From positions 1-64,000 of the forward strand of contig NZ_ATYR01000009.1 of assembly GCF_000427785.1 (NCBI RefSeq): a stretch of 64,000 bases of DNA, in the 5' to 3' direction. Shown here piece after piece: positions 56,061-64,000 of the stretch. Source of the stretch: Massilia alkalitolerans DSM 17462. Its GTDB lineage: Bacteria; Pseudomonadota; Gammaproteobacteria; Burkholderiales; Burkholderiaceae_D. A program made the position numbers and the translations under genes. Position 1 is the first letter of the stretch. Every line of letters begins with the position of its first letter. The notes under the pieces were generated by a model. The model searched no databases and was not told where the DNA came from. It saw only the letters and a program-made list of their open reading frames with translations.

Positions 56061-59000
56061 TCAAGGCTGGGGATTCCAGCCGCGGCCCGCGAACACCGCG
56101 GCGCGAGTCGACAGGCGCTCGGCCTGCGCCCGGTCCATCTGGTAGCCGCCGTAGCTACGCGGCTGTCCGTCTTCCGAACGGTTGCCGTATTCGCGCCAGC
56201 CGCCCTCCAGGGGATTCGGCAGCGGCTTGCGGTACCAGGCATCCGCGGCGATGTGCGGGCCGACGCTGCATTCGATGAAAGCGACGTTGTCCCAGGTGTT
56301 GGCGGTGCCCGGCGAGCGCGCGAAGTACGTTGCGCCGTCGGGCGGCAGGTTGCCCGCCGGGCCGGGGCCGCGCGTCAGGCGCGAACGCAGGAACACGAAG
56401 CCGGGGTCGTCCTTGCCCACGGTGCGCGCCTGCACGATGTAGCCGCCGCTTTGCGGGTTGGCGCTGTCGCCGACGGTGCGCAGTTCGCTCTCTTCGAACA
56501 GGGCGGCGCGGTTGTTCCCCCAGACGAAATCGACGTTGCCTTCGATCAGCGAGCGGTAGAACCAGGCGTAGCCACGCAATTGCAGTGTGTCCTGCTCGCT
56601 GACGAAGTGCGCATTGCGTGCGATCAGGCGGCCTTGTTCGCTGAAGAAGTAGATGGTCTCGGCCTGGGCTGAGTGACCGTCGCTGCGGCGCGTGCTGTTG
56701 TGCAGGGCGATGTCGCGCAGTTCCAGCATGTCGGCGTCCTGTGCCAGGAACAGGGCGCGGCCGCCCGTCACACCAGCGGAGCCGGCCGGTTGTCCGGTAC
56801 CCGAACCGGGGTTGCGGGTGTCGCTGTTGGCAGCGCGGATGATGGTCGCATCGACGCTCTGCCCGCGCAGCATGACATTGTCCTTGTCGACCAGGTAGAG
56901 CAGTTCCGGATAGACCCCGTCGCGTACGTTCACGGTAAGCGCCTGCTCGCGCGGCAGCGACATGGCGTAGTCGAGCGCTCCCTGCACGGTGCGGAAGTCG
57001 GCGCGGCCGTCGTCGTCGACGGTCACGCTGTCGCCCACGGGCTCGAAGGGCGTGGTGCGGAAGGACCAGCGCGCACCCTCGAAGCCGTTCACGCGGACCA
57101 GGCGCGCGTCGACCACGGCCTCGTACTCGAGGCCGCGCTCCAGCGTCACCGGCATGCGCACGTACAGCTCCTTGCCGAGCACCCGGATCGGATGCTGGCG
57201 CACCAGGCGCTGGCGCGCGGCCGGTCCCATCGCGATCACGGTCTCTCCGGGGCGGATGACCGCAACCAGGGTGTTGTCACGCTTGCGGTAGATGCGCACG
57301 CTGCCTTCGCCGGTGAGCACCGGTTCGTCGGCAAAGACGAGGCGCAGCGGCGTGTCGGGCGGCACCCCGCGCTCGCCCCTGGCCGGATGGGCGGTGGCGG
57401 AAGCGGGCAGGGCAGCTGCGGCCGGCGTGGCGAAGGGCGCGCCTACCTCGACCGTGAATACGGCCTGCGCCCATGGGTCGTCCAGGCTGCGTACCGTCAC
57501 CGTGGTGCGGCCCTCCGCCAGCGGGGCCAGGCGCAGGGCGCCGCTCTCAGCTTCCGCGCCGGCAATGCGCGGATCGGCGGAGACTGCGGCGATGCGCGCG
57601 GCGCCGCCGACCCGGACGGTCTCGGGCGTGTCGCCGGCCTGCAGCCCGATGCGGTCGGCGCCGACGTGCACGGTCACGCGTTCGGGCGGCGTGCCGGCAG
57701 GGCCGCCGCGCAGGTCGAGCAGCGCATTCGCACCGGCATCCCAGCTGATCGGCTGGATGGCAGCGAAAGGTGGCGCCACCAGCCAGGTGGCGCGGTCGCC
57801 GTCCACCGAGACGTTCAGCACGTTATCCTGCGGTCCCGGTTCGGCCGCATAGCGCAGCACTACCGGCGTGCCCGGCAGCGAGGCATTGCGGCGCACCTGC
57901 TTGATGCGCTTGAGCTCGCCGCCGCGCGACTCCAGCAGCTCCACCACCCAGACCTTGCGGTCGTCGCTGAGCCGCAGGCTGGCGCCCTGCCAGTCTCCGT
58001 TGGCGTCCTGGCGGGCGCGCAGCAGGAAGGGACTGCCTGCCACCGGGACGAAGCGTGCCTCGGCATAGCCGTCCGCACCCTCTTGCAGGAGACGTGGGCC
58101 GGCATGCTCGTGCACGTGGCGCGCCACCTCGTTCGCGGGCAGCGCCGTATAGCGGTAGGGCACGCGCCAGCCGGCGTTGCCGCCGTAGGCGCAATCCGCG
58201 AGAGGCCTGCCGTTCAGCAGCGAACCGCTGTCGGCAAAGATGCCGGGGCTGGAGGCCGGGTCGCGCACGATCTGCTTGCAGCTCGTGGCGCCGGCGACGT
58301 CGAAGGCATTGGCATCCGAGATGATGCGCGCCGCGTGGGCGGCGCCGACACTGTAGCCGTGGCGGTACACCGGGCGCTGGCGGTCGCCGACGTAGTAGTT
58401 GTTCAGCATGTGCACCTGGCCGTAGCGCACGCGCGGCGAGCGTTCGGCCACGTGCTCGAACAGGTTGCCTTTCAGGGTCACGCGCAACTTGCCGGCTTCG
58501 CCGGTGGCAGCGTCGCTCGCGCCGATCAGCATGTTCTTTTCGTGCTCGGCGAAGTGGTTGTAGGTCACGCTGACGTAGTCGGAACCACGCGTGATGTCGA
58601 CTGCGCCGTCGTGGCACTGCATGATCTTGCCGTTCGCGACTGCTTGCCTGTCGTCCGTCTGTGGCGCGTCGGTGAAGCTGTTATGGTCGATCCAGACGTG
58701 GTGCGAGCCGGAGACGGTAATACCGTCGAACTCGGAATTCCAGTTGCCCTTGCTGCCGTCGTGCGGATCCCAGACCGGGCCGACGTCGCAGGGGTTGCGG
58801 ATGGCGAGGTTGCGGATGACGACCTGTTCGACGTTCGCGACGACCAGGCTGCCGTGGACAAAGCCGGCGCCTGGCGCCACCCCGATCAGGGTGGTGTTCG
58901 ACGGGATGCGCACGATGCCGCGCTGCGCCTGGTCCTTTGTATCGCGGAACGGACGTCCCTTGCTCATGTCGATGCTCGCCGCCACGCGCACGATGCGCGC

Positions 59001-59249
59001 CGGCGCTGTTGCGCTCAGGGCCGCCAGCAGCTGGGCGCGGTCGCGCACGGTGTAGACGTGGGCGGGGCTCGCCAGGGCGCCGCCGCGGGTGCCGCCGTCT
59101 TGTGCCGCCCAGCCGTCGAAGGGCGCATGCTGGCGCTCGGCCGTGGGGACCGGCACGGCCGCGGTGGCGGGACGGAACGGAGGAGGCGTGACCGGCGCTG
59201 CCGCGGCACCGGCCGCCGCCAGGGCGATCAGGGTGAACGGCGCCTTCAC
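56061..59249 (-). CDS. Bifunctional pectate lyase (PL1) - pectin methylesterase (CE8), exported
   Basis: 1062 residues with signal peptide. Residues about 43-385: PL1 domain (DGWAAQDGGTRGG, HHVWIDHNSFTDAP, ERSPRVRYGQVHMLNNYY), close to the stand-alone lyase at 50338-51474. Residues about 390-735: linker region with beta-rich, Ig-like segments (RVGGAARIAAVSADPRIAG; PPDTPLRLVFADEPVL, recalling a Big_5-type domain). Residues about 740-1060: CE8 pectinesterase with QAETIYFF, EQDTLQLRG (Asp887) and GNVDFVWG (Asp907); the usual LGRPW is replaced by FARSPG. It would demethylate pectin and cut the freed galacturonan in one protein. Starts with ATGA overlap with the acetylesterase gene upstream. Confidence 0.92.
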   Translation of the reverse strand: MKAPFTLIALAAAGAAAAPVTPPPFRPATAAVPVPTAERQHAPFDGWAAQDGGTRGGALASPAHVYTVRDRAQLLAALSATAPARIVRVAASIDMSKGRPFRDTKDQAQRGIVRIPSNTTLIGVAPGAGFVHGSLVVANVEQVVIRNLAIRNPCDVGPVWDPHDGSKGNWNSEFDGITVSGSHHVWIDHNSFTDAPQTDDRQAVANGKIMQCHDGAVDITRGSDYVSVTYNHFAEHEKNMLIGASDAATGEAGKLRVTLKGNLFEHVAERSPRVRYGQVHMLNNYYVGDRQRPVYRHGYSVGAAHAARIISDANAFDVAGATSCKQIVRDPASSPGIFADSGSLLNGRPLADCAYGGNAGWRVPYRYTALPANEVARHVHEHAGPRLLQEGADGYAEARFVPVAGSPFLLRARQDANGDWQGASLRLSDDRKVWVVELLESRGGELKRIKQVRRNASLPGTPVVLRYAAEPGPQDNVLNVSVDGDRATWLVAPPFAAIQPISWDAGANALLDLRGGPAGTPPERVTVHVGADRIGLQAGDTPETVRVGGAARIAAVSADPRIAGAEAESGALRLAPLAEGRTTVTVRSLDDPWAQAVFTVEVGAPFATPAAAALPASATAHPARGERGVPPDTPLRLVFADEPVLTGEGSVRIYRKRDNTLVAVIRPGETVIAMGPAARQRLVRQHPIRVLGKELYVRMPVTLERGLEYEAVVDARLVRVNGFEGARWSFRTTPFEPVGDSVTVDDDGRADFRTVQGALDYAMSLPREQALTVNVRDGVYPELLYLVDKDNVMLRGQSVDATIIRAANSDTRNPGSGTGQPAGSAGVTGGRALFLAQDADMLELRDIALHNSTRRSDGHSAQAETIYFFSEQGRLIARNAHFVSEQDTLQLRGYAWFYRSLIEGNVDFVWGNNRAALFEESELRTVGDSANPQSGGYIVQARTVGKDDPGFVFLRSRLTRGPGPAGNLPPDGATYFARSPGTANTWDNVAFIECSVGPHIAADAWYRKPLPNPLEGGWREYGNRSEDGQPRSYGGYQMDRAQAERLSTRAAVFAGRGWNPQP

Positions 59250-59962
59250 TGCGCGCCCCGCATGGATGCGGACAGCGCCGGCACCTTGCGCACCAGCTCC
59301 CTGGCCATGATGCCGGAGAAGCGTTCCGCGCCGAGCGGGCCGAGGTGGGTGTGGTCGAAGTTGGCGCCGCTACGTGCCAGCTTGTCCGCTTCCTGCGATC
59401 CCATCTCCTGCACGGCGGCCAGCGACAGCGCGTTCAGGTCGACCAGCGGCGTGTGCGTGGCGCGCGCGATCTTGCGCACGGTGGCGGCCCAGGGCGCCAG
59501 GTCATTGTGCACGTAGCCGTCCTTGAAGATGCGGCGCGTCAGGGGTGTCACCAGCACCGGTTCGCCGCCGAGCGAGCGGGCTTCTTCCACGTAGCGCTGC
59601 ATGTTGGCGGGGAATTCGGTGACGTAGTCGGTGGAGCGTCCCGGCTTGCCCGGCTGGTCGTTATGGCCGAACTGGATCAGCACATAGGTCTTGCGGAAGC
59701 CCGCGCCCTTGCGCAGCAGTTCCATGACCTCGTCCCAGCGTTTCTCGGCCCGGAAGCTGCCCGAGCTGCGGCCGCCGCGCGCCAGGTTGTGGCAGGCCGT
59801 CTCCGGCGTCAGGCGCGCGCACAGGGCGTCGCCGTAGCCGGTGGTACTGGCCATGGTGGAGTCGCCGACCAGGATCACACGGTCGGGCAGGGCGGCGGCG
59901 TTGGCGCAGGTGGCGAACAGCAGGGGAAGCAGGCAGGCGAGGGAACGGGCAGGACGTAACAT
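59246..59962 (-). CDS. Rhamnogalacturonan acetylesterase-type GDSL hydrolase (CE12-like), exported
   Basis: 238 residues with signal peptide (ends near CANAA). SGNH motifs: ILVGDSTMAS (Ser35), ARGGRSSGSF (Gly), FGHNDQ (Asn) and DHTHLGPLGAERF (Asp, His). The GDSTMA form and short length are typical of CE12 enzymes, which remove acetyl groups from rhamnogalacturonan or pectin. First gene of the two-gene minus-strand operon with the PL1-CE8 fusion; two operator copies lie just upstream. Confidence 0.92.
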   Translation of the reverse strand: MLRPARSLACLLPLLFATCANAAALPDRVILVGDSTMASTTGYGDALCARLTPETACHNLARGGRSSGSFRAEKRWDEVMELLRKGAGFRKTYVLIQFGHNDQPGKPGRSTDYVTEFPANMQRYVEEARSLGGEPVLVTPLTRRIFKDGYVHNDLAPWAATVRKIARATHTPLVDLNALSLAAVQEMGSQEADKLARSGANFDHTHLGPLGAERFSGIMARELVRKVPALSASMRGAQ

Positions 59963-59996
59963 GGGGCGGACTCCTAAAGGTTCGCCAGATTCTATT

Positions 59997-60009
59997 TTGG
60001 CCTGACCAA
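59997..60009. promoter_or_regulatory. Pectin-locus operator upstream of the acetylesterase operon
   Basis: TTGGCCTGACCAA, one mismatch from a perfect dyad; its reverse complement TTGGTCAGGCCAA is nearly identical to copy 1 at 40338-40350. Confidence 0.75.
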
Positions 60010-60017
60010 TTTATCAA

Positions 60018-60030
60018 GCGGTCAGGCCGG
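60018..60030. promoter_or_regulatory. Second, weaker pectin-locus operator
   Basis: GCGGTCAGGCCGG, same core GGTCAGGCC, centre 21 bp (two helical turns) from the site at 59997-60009. Confidence 0.5.
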
Positions 60031-60155
60031 GTTGCGGAGCCTGCCCGTTGTGGCGCCGCTGACACAAGTTATTTGAGATGTCTTGTCATAAGACGTCATA
60101 CAACTTGTCTTGATATATAATTGTCTTATCTCTCATTCCATCCTTTATTCACGAT

Positions 60156-60884
60156 ATGGTCCCCATCCAGCGCAAGCCCCGTAACCTCGCACAGGGTGTC
60201 GTCGAACAGATCAGCAGCAGCATCCGCCAGGGTATCCTCAAGCCGGGCGAAAAACTGCCGACCGAGTCCTCGATGATGGCGCAGCACGGCGTGAGCCGCA
60301 CCGTGGTGCGCGAGGCGATTTCGCACCTGCAGGCCTCAGGGCTGGTGCAGACGCGCCACGGCATCGGGACCTTCGTGCTGGAACGCCCGCAGTCCGGCCT
60401 GGGCATCGATGCCGAAAGCATCCTGACCCTGCGCGACGTGCTGTCGATCCTGGAGCTGCGCATCGGTGTCGAAACCGAAACGGCCGGCCTCGCCGCAGTG
60501 CGCCGCACCGACGAGCAGGTGCGGGACCTGGGCGTGGCCCTGGCCGAGATGCATGAGGCGATGGCGGTCGGCAGGTCGGCGGTGGATGCGGACAAACGCT
60601 TCCACCTGCTCATCGCGCAGGCCACCGGCAACCGCTATTTCGAAGACATCCTCACCCAGCTCGGCAACGCGATCATCCCGCGTGCGCGCCTGAACACGGT
60701 GGAGCTGGAGCAGGACAAGCCGGCCAATTTCAACGAGCGCGTCGGCCGCGAACACGACGACATCTTCCGCGCCATCGAGCGCCGCGATCCGGAGGCCGCA
60801 CGCGCGGCCATGCGCACCCACCTGTCCAACAGCCGCGAACGGCTGGTGCAGGCGCAGCGCCGGATCGAATCCATGATCAATTAA
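60156..60884 (+). CDS. GntR-family transcriptional regulator, FadR subfamily (FCD domain), second copy
   Basis: 242 residues. Winged HTH about 10-75: NLAQGVVEQISSSIRQGILKPGEKLPTESSMMAQHGVSRTVVREAISHLQ. FCD domain about 95-230, with FHLLIAQATGNRYF and EHDDIFRAIERRDPEAA carrying His ligands. Not close to the other GntR of the locus outside the general fold. Placed directly before kdgD on the same strand, so probably the regulator of galactarate breakdown. A half-site shared with the kdgD operator (GTCATACAAC versus GACATACAAC) lies before its own start near 60095-60104. Confidence 0.9.
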   Translation: MVPIQRKPRNLAQGVVEQISSSIRQGILKPGEKLPTESSMMAQHGVSRTVVREAISHLQASGLVQTRHGIGTFVLERPQSGLGIDAESILTLRDVLSILELRIGVETETAGLAAVRRTDEQVRDLGVALAEMHEAMAVGRSAVDADKRFHLLIAQATGNRYFEDILTQLGNAIIPRARLNTVELEQDKPANFNERVGREHDDIFRAIERRDPEAARAAMRTHLSNSRERLVQAQRRIESMIN

Positions 60885-60920
60885 AAAAAGTCGCACTTTC
60901 TGCTTGCGAGCTCATCGCTT

Positions 60921-60944
60921 AGGTTGTACGATGACATACAACCT
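60921..60944. promoter_or_regulatory. Operator-like dyad upstream of kdgD
   Basis: AGGTTGTA-N8-TACAACCT, perfect 8-bp arms, 57 bp before the kdgD start and just after the second GntR gene. Distinct from the TTGGTCNGACCAA motif. Confidence 0.75.
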
Positions 60945-61000
60945 AGCGCGGTAATCCTTTCTTCACCCGTATTTCACACATCTGTCCTGGAGACTCTGTA

Positions 61001-61918
61001 ATGCAAGCACTCGAACTACAAAAAGTCCTGTCGCACGGCCTGCTTTCCTTCCCGATCACCGACTTCAACGCCGAACTCGACTTCGATAAAGCCGGCTACC
61101 AGAAGCGCCTGGAATGGCTGGCGCCGTACGGCGCGACCGCGCTGTTCGCCGCTGGCGGCACCGGCGAATACTTCTCGCTGCATGGCGACGAGTACAGCCA
61201 GATCGTCAAGACCGCGGTCGACACCTGCGCCGGCACCGGCGTCGCGATCCTGGCAGGCTGCGGCGGCCCGACCCGCGCGGCCATCGCCCACGCACAGGAA
61301 GCCGAGCGCCAGGGCGCCCAGGGCCTGCTGCTGCTGCCGCACTACCTGACCGAATCCAACCAGGATGGCCTGATCGCCCACGTCGAAGCGGTGTGCCGCT
61401 CCGTGAAGATCGGTGTCGTGGTGTACAACCGCGCCGCCTGCCGCCTGAGCGCGGACTCGCTGGCCAAGCTGGCTGACCGTTGCCCGAACCTGATCGGCTT
61501 CAAGGACGGCATCGGCGACATCGAACTGATGGTCTCGATCTACCGCAAGCTGGGCGACCGTTTCAGCTACCTGGGCGGCCTGCCGACCGCGGAAGTGTAT
61601 GCCGGCGCCTACAAGGCCCTGGGCACCCCGGTGTACTCGTCGGCCGTGTTCAACTTCGTGCCGCAGCTGGCAATGGACTTCTACCACGCCACCGCCAGCG
61701 GCGACACCGCCACCACCAACCGCCTGCTGGACGAGTTCTTCCTGCCGTACCTGGAGATCCGCAACCGCAAGGGCGGCTACGCAGTCAGCATCGTCAAGGC
61801 CGGCGCACGCCTGGTCGGCCACGGCGCAGGTCCGGTGCGTCCGCCGCTGACCGACCTGACCCCGGCAGAAGACGAAATGCTGCTGGACCTGATCAAGAAG
61901 CAAAAGAACCCGGTGTAA
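61001..61918 (+). CDS. kdgD: 5-dehydro-4-deoxyglucarate dehydratase
   Basis: 305 residues, DHDPS/NAL-type (beta/alpha)8 barrel. Motifs: [36 protein letters not shown] (Tyr about 142) and [10 protein letters not shown] with the Schiff-base Lys168. Dehydrates and decarboxylates 5-keto-4-deoxyglucarate (from GarD) to alpha-ketoglutarate semialdehyde. GGAGACTCTG precedes the start. Followed after three bases by the semialdehyde dehydrogenase gene. Confidence 0.94.
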   Translation: MQALELQKVLSHGLLSFPITDFNAELDFDKAGYQKRLEWLAPYGATALFAAGGTGEYFSLHGDEYSQIVKTAVDTCAGTGVAILAGCGGPTRAAIAHAQEAERQGAQGLLLLPHYLTESNQDGLIAHVEAVCRSVKIGVVVYNRAACRLSADSLAKLADRCPNLIGFKDGIGDIELMVSIYRKLGDRFSYLGGLPTAEVYAGAYKALGTPVYSSAVFNFVPQLAMDFYHATASGDTATTNRLLDEFFLPYLEIRNRKGGYAVSIVKAGARLVGHGAGPVRPPLTDLTPAEDEMLLDLIKKQKNPV

Positions 61919-61921
61919 GCC

Positions 61922-63502
61922 ATGCAGATCACTGGTGAAATGATCATCGGCAGCCAGCTCGTCCGCGGTAGCGCGGGCGAGGTGAAAGCCTACAACCCAT
62001 CCACCCGCGGCGAGTTCGAGCCGGCCTTCGGCCAGGCGACCGGCGCCGACGTGGAACGTGCCTGCGAACTCGCTGCCCAAGCGTTCGACCCGTACCGTTC
62101 GCTGCCGCTGGAAGGGCGCGCCCGCTTCCTGGAAGCGGTGGCGGAACAGATCCTGGCCATCGGTTCGGCCCTGATCGAACGCGCCCAGCAGGAAACCGGC
62201 CTGCCGCAAGCCCGCCTGGAAGGCGAGCGCATGCGCACCGTGACCCAGCTGCGCCTGTTCGCGAAAGTAGTGCGCGACGGCCGCTTCCTGGGCGCGACGA
62301 TCGACAGCGCGCTGCCGGAACGCACCCCGCCGCGTCCCGACCTGCGCCTGGCCAAGATCGGCCTCGGCCCGGTCGTGGTCTTCGGCGCCAGTAACTTCCC
62401 GCTGGCCTTCTCGGTCGCGGGCGGCGATACCGCATCGGCCCTGGCAGCAGGCTGCCCGGTCATCGTGAAAGCCCACGGCGCCCACCTCGGCACCTCGGAA
62501 CTGGTCGGCCGCGCCGTCCAGCGCGCGGTGCAGGAGTGCGGCCTGCCGGAAGGCGTGTTCTCGATGATCTTCGGCGACGGCCGTACCATCGGCCAGCAGC
62601 TGGTCAGCCACCCGGCCATCAAGGCGGTCGGCTTCACCGGCTCGCGTGGCGGCGGCACCGCGCTGATGCGCACCGCGGCCGCACGTCCGGAACCGATCCC
62701 GGTCTACGCCGAGATGAGCAGCGTGAACCCGGTGTTCCTCCTCCCTGGCGCGCTGGAAGAGGGCGGTTCGCTTCTTGCGAACGGCTTCGTCGACTCGCTG
62801 ACCCTGGGCGTGGGCCAGTTCTGCACCAACCCTGGCCTGGTGTTCGCGGTCAAGGGCGCGGCGCTGGACGCCTTCACTGCGGCGGCCACCACGGCGCTGG
62901 CAGCCAAGGGCGCGGGCACCATGCTGACCGCCGGCATCCATGACGCCTACAACAGCGGTATCGCACGCTTCGGCGCCGCCAAGGGCCTGCGCCTGGTGGC
63001 CCAGGGCGGTACCGAAGGCATCGGCTGCGCCGCGCAGGCTGCGCTGTACGAGGTCGATGCTGCGGACTTCATCGGCAACCCGGAGCTGCAGGACGAAATC
63101 TTCGGCCCGGCCGCGCTGGTGGTGCGTTTCGACAGCGAAGAGCAGATGCTGCAGGCGGCCGAGCAGCTGCATGGCCAGCTGACCGCGACCGTGCACGTCA
63201 AGCCGGCCGACCATGCACTGGCCGCAAAGCTGCTGCCGGTCCTGGAACGCAAGGCGGGCCGGGTGCTTTTCAACGGCTTCCCGACCGGCGTCGAAGTGTC
63301 GCACGCGATGGTTCACGGCGGTCCGTTCCCGGCCACCAGCGACAGCCGCACCACCTCGGTGGGCGCGAGCGCGATCGACCGCTTCCTGCGGCCGGTGTGC
63401 TACCAGAACGTGCCGGAGGGCTTGCTGCCGGAGGCGCTTCGCGACGACAATCCACTGCGCCTTGCGCGCGTGCTGGATGGAGACTTGAAAGTCGCAGAGT
63501 AA
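61922..63502 (+). CDS. Alpha-ketoglutarate semialdehyde dehydrogenase (NADP-type aldehyde dehydrogenase)
   Basis: 526 residues. ALDH fold with catalytic Glu264 (YAEMSSVNP) and Cys301 ([13 protein letters not shown]), the [11 protein letters not shown] segment and GFTGSRGGG cofactor loop. Length and the FCTNPG motif fit the KGSADH group rather than classical ALDH. Oxidises the KdgD product to 2-oxoglutarate, which enters the TCA cycle. Second gene of the kdgD operon; followed by a strong terminator. Confidence 0.92.
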   Translation: MQITGEMIIGSQLVRGSAGEVKAYNPSTRGEFEPAFGQATGADVERACELAAQAFDPYRSLPLEGRARFLEAVAEQILAIGSALIERAQQETGLPQARLEGERMRTVTQLRLFAKVVRDGRFLGATIDSALPERTPPRPDLRLAKIGLGPVVVFGASNFPLAFSVAGGDTASALAAGCPVIVKAHGAHLGTSELVGRAVQRAVQECGLPEGVFSMIFGDGRTIGQQLVSHPAIKAVGFTGSRGGGTALMRTAAARPEPIPVYAEMSSVNPVFLLPGALEEGGSLLANGFVDSLTLGVGQFCTNPGLVFAVKGAALDAFTAAATTALAAKGAGTMLTAGIHDAYNSGIARFGAAKGLRLVAQGGTEGIGCAAQAALYEVDAADFIGNPELQDEIFGPAALVVRFDSEEQMLQAAEQLHGQLTATVHVKPADHALAAKLLPVLERKAGRVLFNGFPTGVEVSHAMVHGGPFPATSDSRTTSVGASAIDRFLRPVCYQNVPEGLLPEALRDDNPLRLARVLDGDLKVAE

Positions 63503-63506
63503 TGTG

Positions 63507-63540
63507 AGGGGGCGCAAGGTTCGACTTTGCGCCCCCTTTT
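63507..63540 (+). terminator. Intrinsic terminator after the kdgD operon
   Basis: Stem AGGGGGCGCAA/TTGCGCCCCCT with a nine-base loop, followed by a T run. Confidence 0.9.
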
Positions 63541-63602
63541 CGACCGATTGAAGCACCAGCCGGAGGAGACGCCGGCTGTTTCGTTTGAAAAGAACTGATC
63601 CC

Positions 63603-64000
63603 ATGAATCAGCAAGTCATGAGCGCAAATGCGAAGCAACGCGCAGAGCAGACCCCCGGGCTCACCTCGACGGTGGGCAAGTATCGCTGGACCATCTGCGC
63701 CCTCCTGTTCTTCGCCACCACCATCAACTACCTCGACCGCCAGGTCCTGAGCCTGCTGGCGCCGCTGCTTACCAAGGAATTCGGCTGGTCGAACACCGAC
63801 TACGCCAACATCACGGCAGTCTTCCAGTTCGTCTACGCCATCTCGATGCTGTTCGCCGGCCGCGTGATCGACCGCCTCGGCACCAAGCGCGCCTTCGTCC
63901 TCGCCATCGTGGTCTGGTCGATCGGCGCCATCGCGCACGCCTACGCCATCGGCATCGGCAATGCGGTCAACAGCGTGTTCACCACGCTCGGCCTGGCCGC
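63603..64000 (+). CDS. MFS transporter, hexuronate (ExuT-like) type, N-terminal part (cut by window end)
   Basis: An open frame from ATG 63603 continues past the window end, about 132 residues seen. After a polar N terminus comes YRWTICALLFFATTINYLDR, the start of the ACS/hexuronate MFS group, including the NYLDR motif, then LLTKEFGWSNTDYANI, the loop-2 motif FAGRVIDRLGTKRAF and further membrane helices. Likely brings D-galacturonate (or galactarate) into the cell for Udh and GarD. Separated from the dehydrogenase gene by a terminator, so it may have its own promoter. Confidence 0.85.
   Translation, partial: MNQQVMSANAKQRAEQTPGLTSTVGKYRWTICALLFFATTINYLDRQVLSLLAPLLTKEFGWSNTDYANITAVFQFVYAISMLFAGRVIDRLGTKRAFVLAIVVWSIGAIAHAYAIGIGNAVNSVFTTLGLA

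Noticed and set aside
61016..63604. 862-codon minus-strand frame over kdgD and the dehydrogenase
   Set aside because: Shadow of two conserved plus-strand genes; no domain and biased composition.

Overview
The window looks like chromosomal DNA of a GC-rich betaproteobacterium, most likely Oxalobacteraceae of the Massilia/Telluria type. This is inferred from the families present (recA-recX, DUF2889-sucCD, type IV pilA with a sigma-54 promoter, purC-purE-purK, secreted S9 peptidases, a large pectin locus) and was not tested by any search.

Left part (1-33 kb), mostly ordinary genome: the tail of an IS110-type transposase; two tandem exported S9 peptidases; a tightly overlapping operon of response regulator, histidine kinase, DUF4212 protein and acetate-type sodium symporter; recA (two LexA boxes) and recX; a DUF2889 gene behind a structured, terminator-like leader; sucCD; pilA behind a sigma-54 promoter; a third S9 peptidase; a PilZ/YcgR-like protein; a fasciclin protein; a MerR regulator; moaC; a BepA-like M48 protease; a YheT-type hydrolase with small partners; azlCD; the glycolytic run pgk-pyk-fba; a REP pair; purC-purE-purK; and an L-threonylcarbamoyladenylate synthase gene. 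A GDSL lipoprotein with an alanine-rich insertion and an OmpW-like porin follow (33.5-35.6 kb).

Right part (35.7-64 kb) is a pectin and galacturonate utilisation locus. Minus-strand blocks carry secreted or periplasmic enzymes: GH105, DUF4861 and GH28 (35.8-40.3 kb); a TonB-dependent receptor, a PL1 pectate lyase and a second GH28 (48.5-54.4 kb); and a CE12-type acetylesterase with a PL1-CE8 fusion enzyme (56.1-60.0 kb). Plus-strand blocks carry metabolism: garD, udh, a mutarotase and an esterase-GH43 fusion (40.4-46.2 kb), and kdgD, an alpha-ketoglutarate semialdehyde dehydrogenase and an MFS uptake gene cut by the window end (61.0-64.0 kb). Together they give: pectin chain cutting and de-esterification outside, oligomer uptake, trimming to galacturonate, then the oxidative route galacturonate > galactarolactone > galactarate > 5-keto-4-deoxyglucarate > alpha-ketoglutarate semialdehyde > 2-oxoglutarate. 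No recognisable lactonase is in the window.

Two FadR-type GntR regulators sit in the locus. A 13-bp dyad close to TTGGTCNGACCAA recurs in the promoter regions of the three enzyme blocks and near the first regulator, suggesting one regulon. A different dyad (AGGTTGTA-N8-TACAACCT) precedes kdgD. A solitary BlaI-type repressor with two TACA-N2-TGTA operators lies in the middle. A 3'-terminal scrap of a second outer-membrane receptor with its own terminator survives at 35.7 kb.
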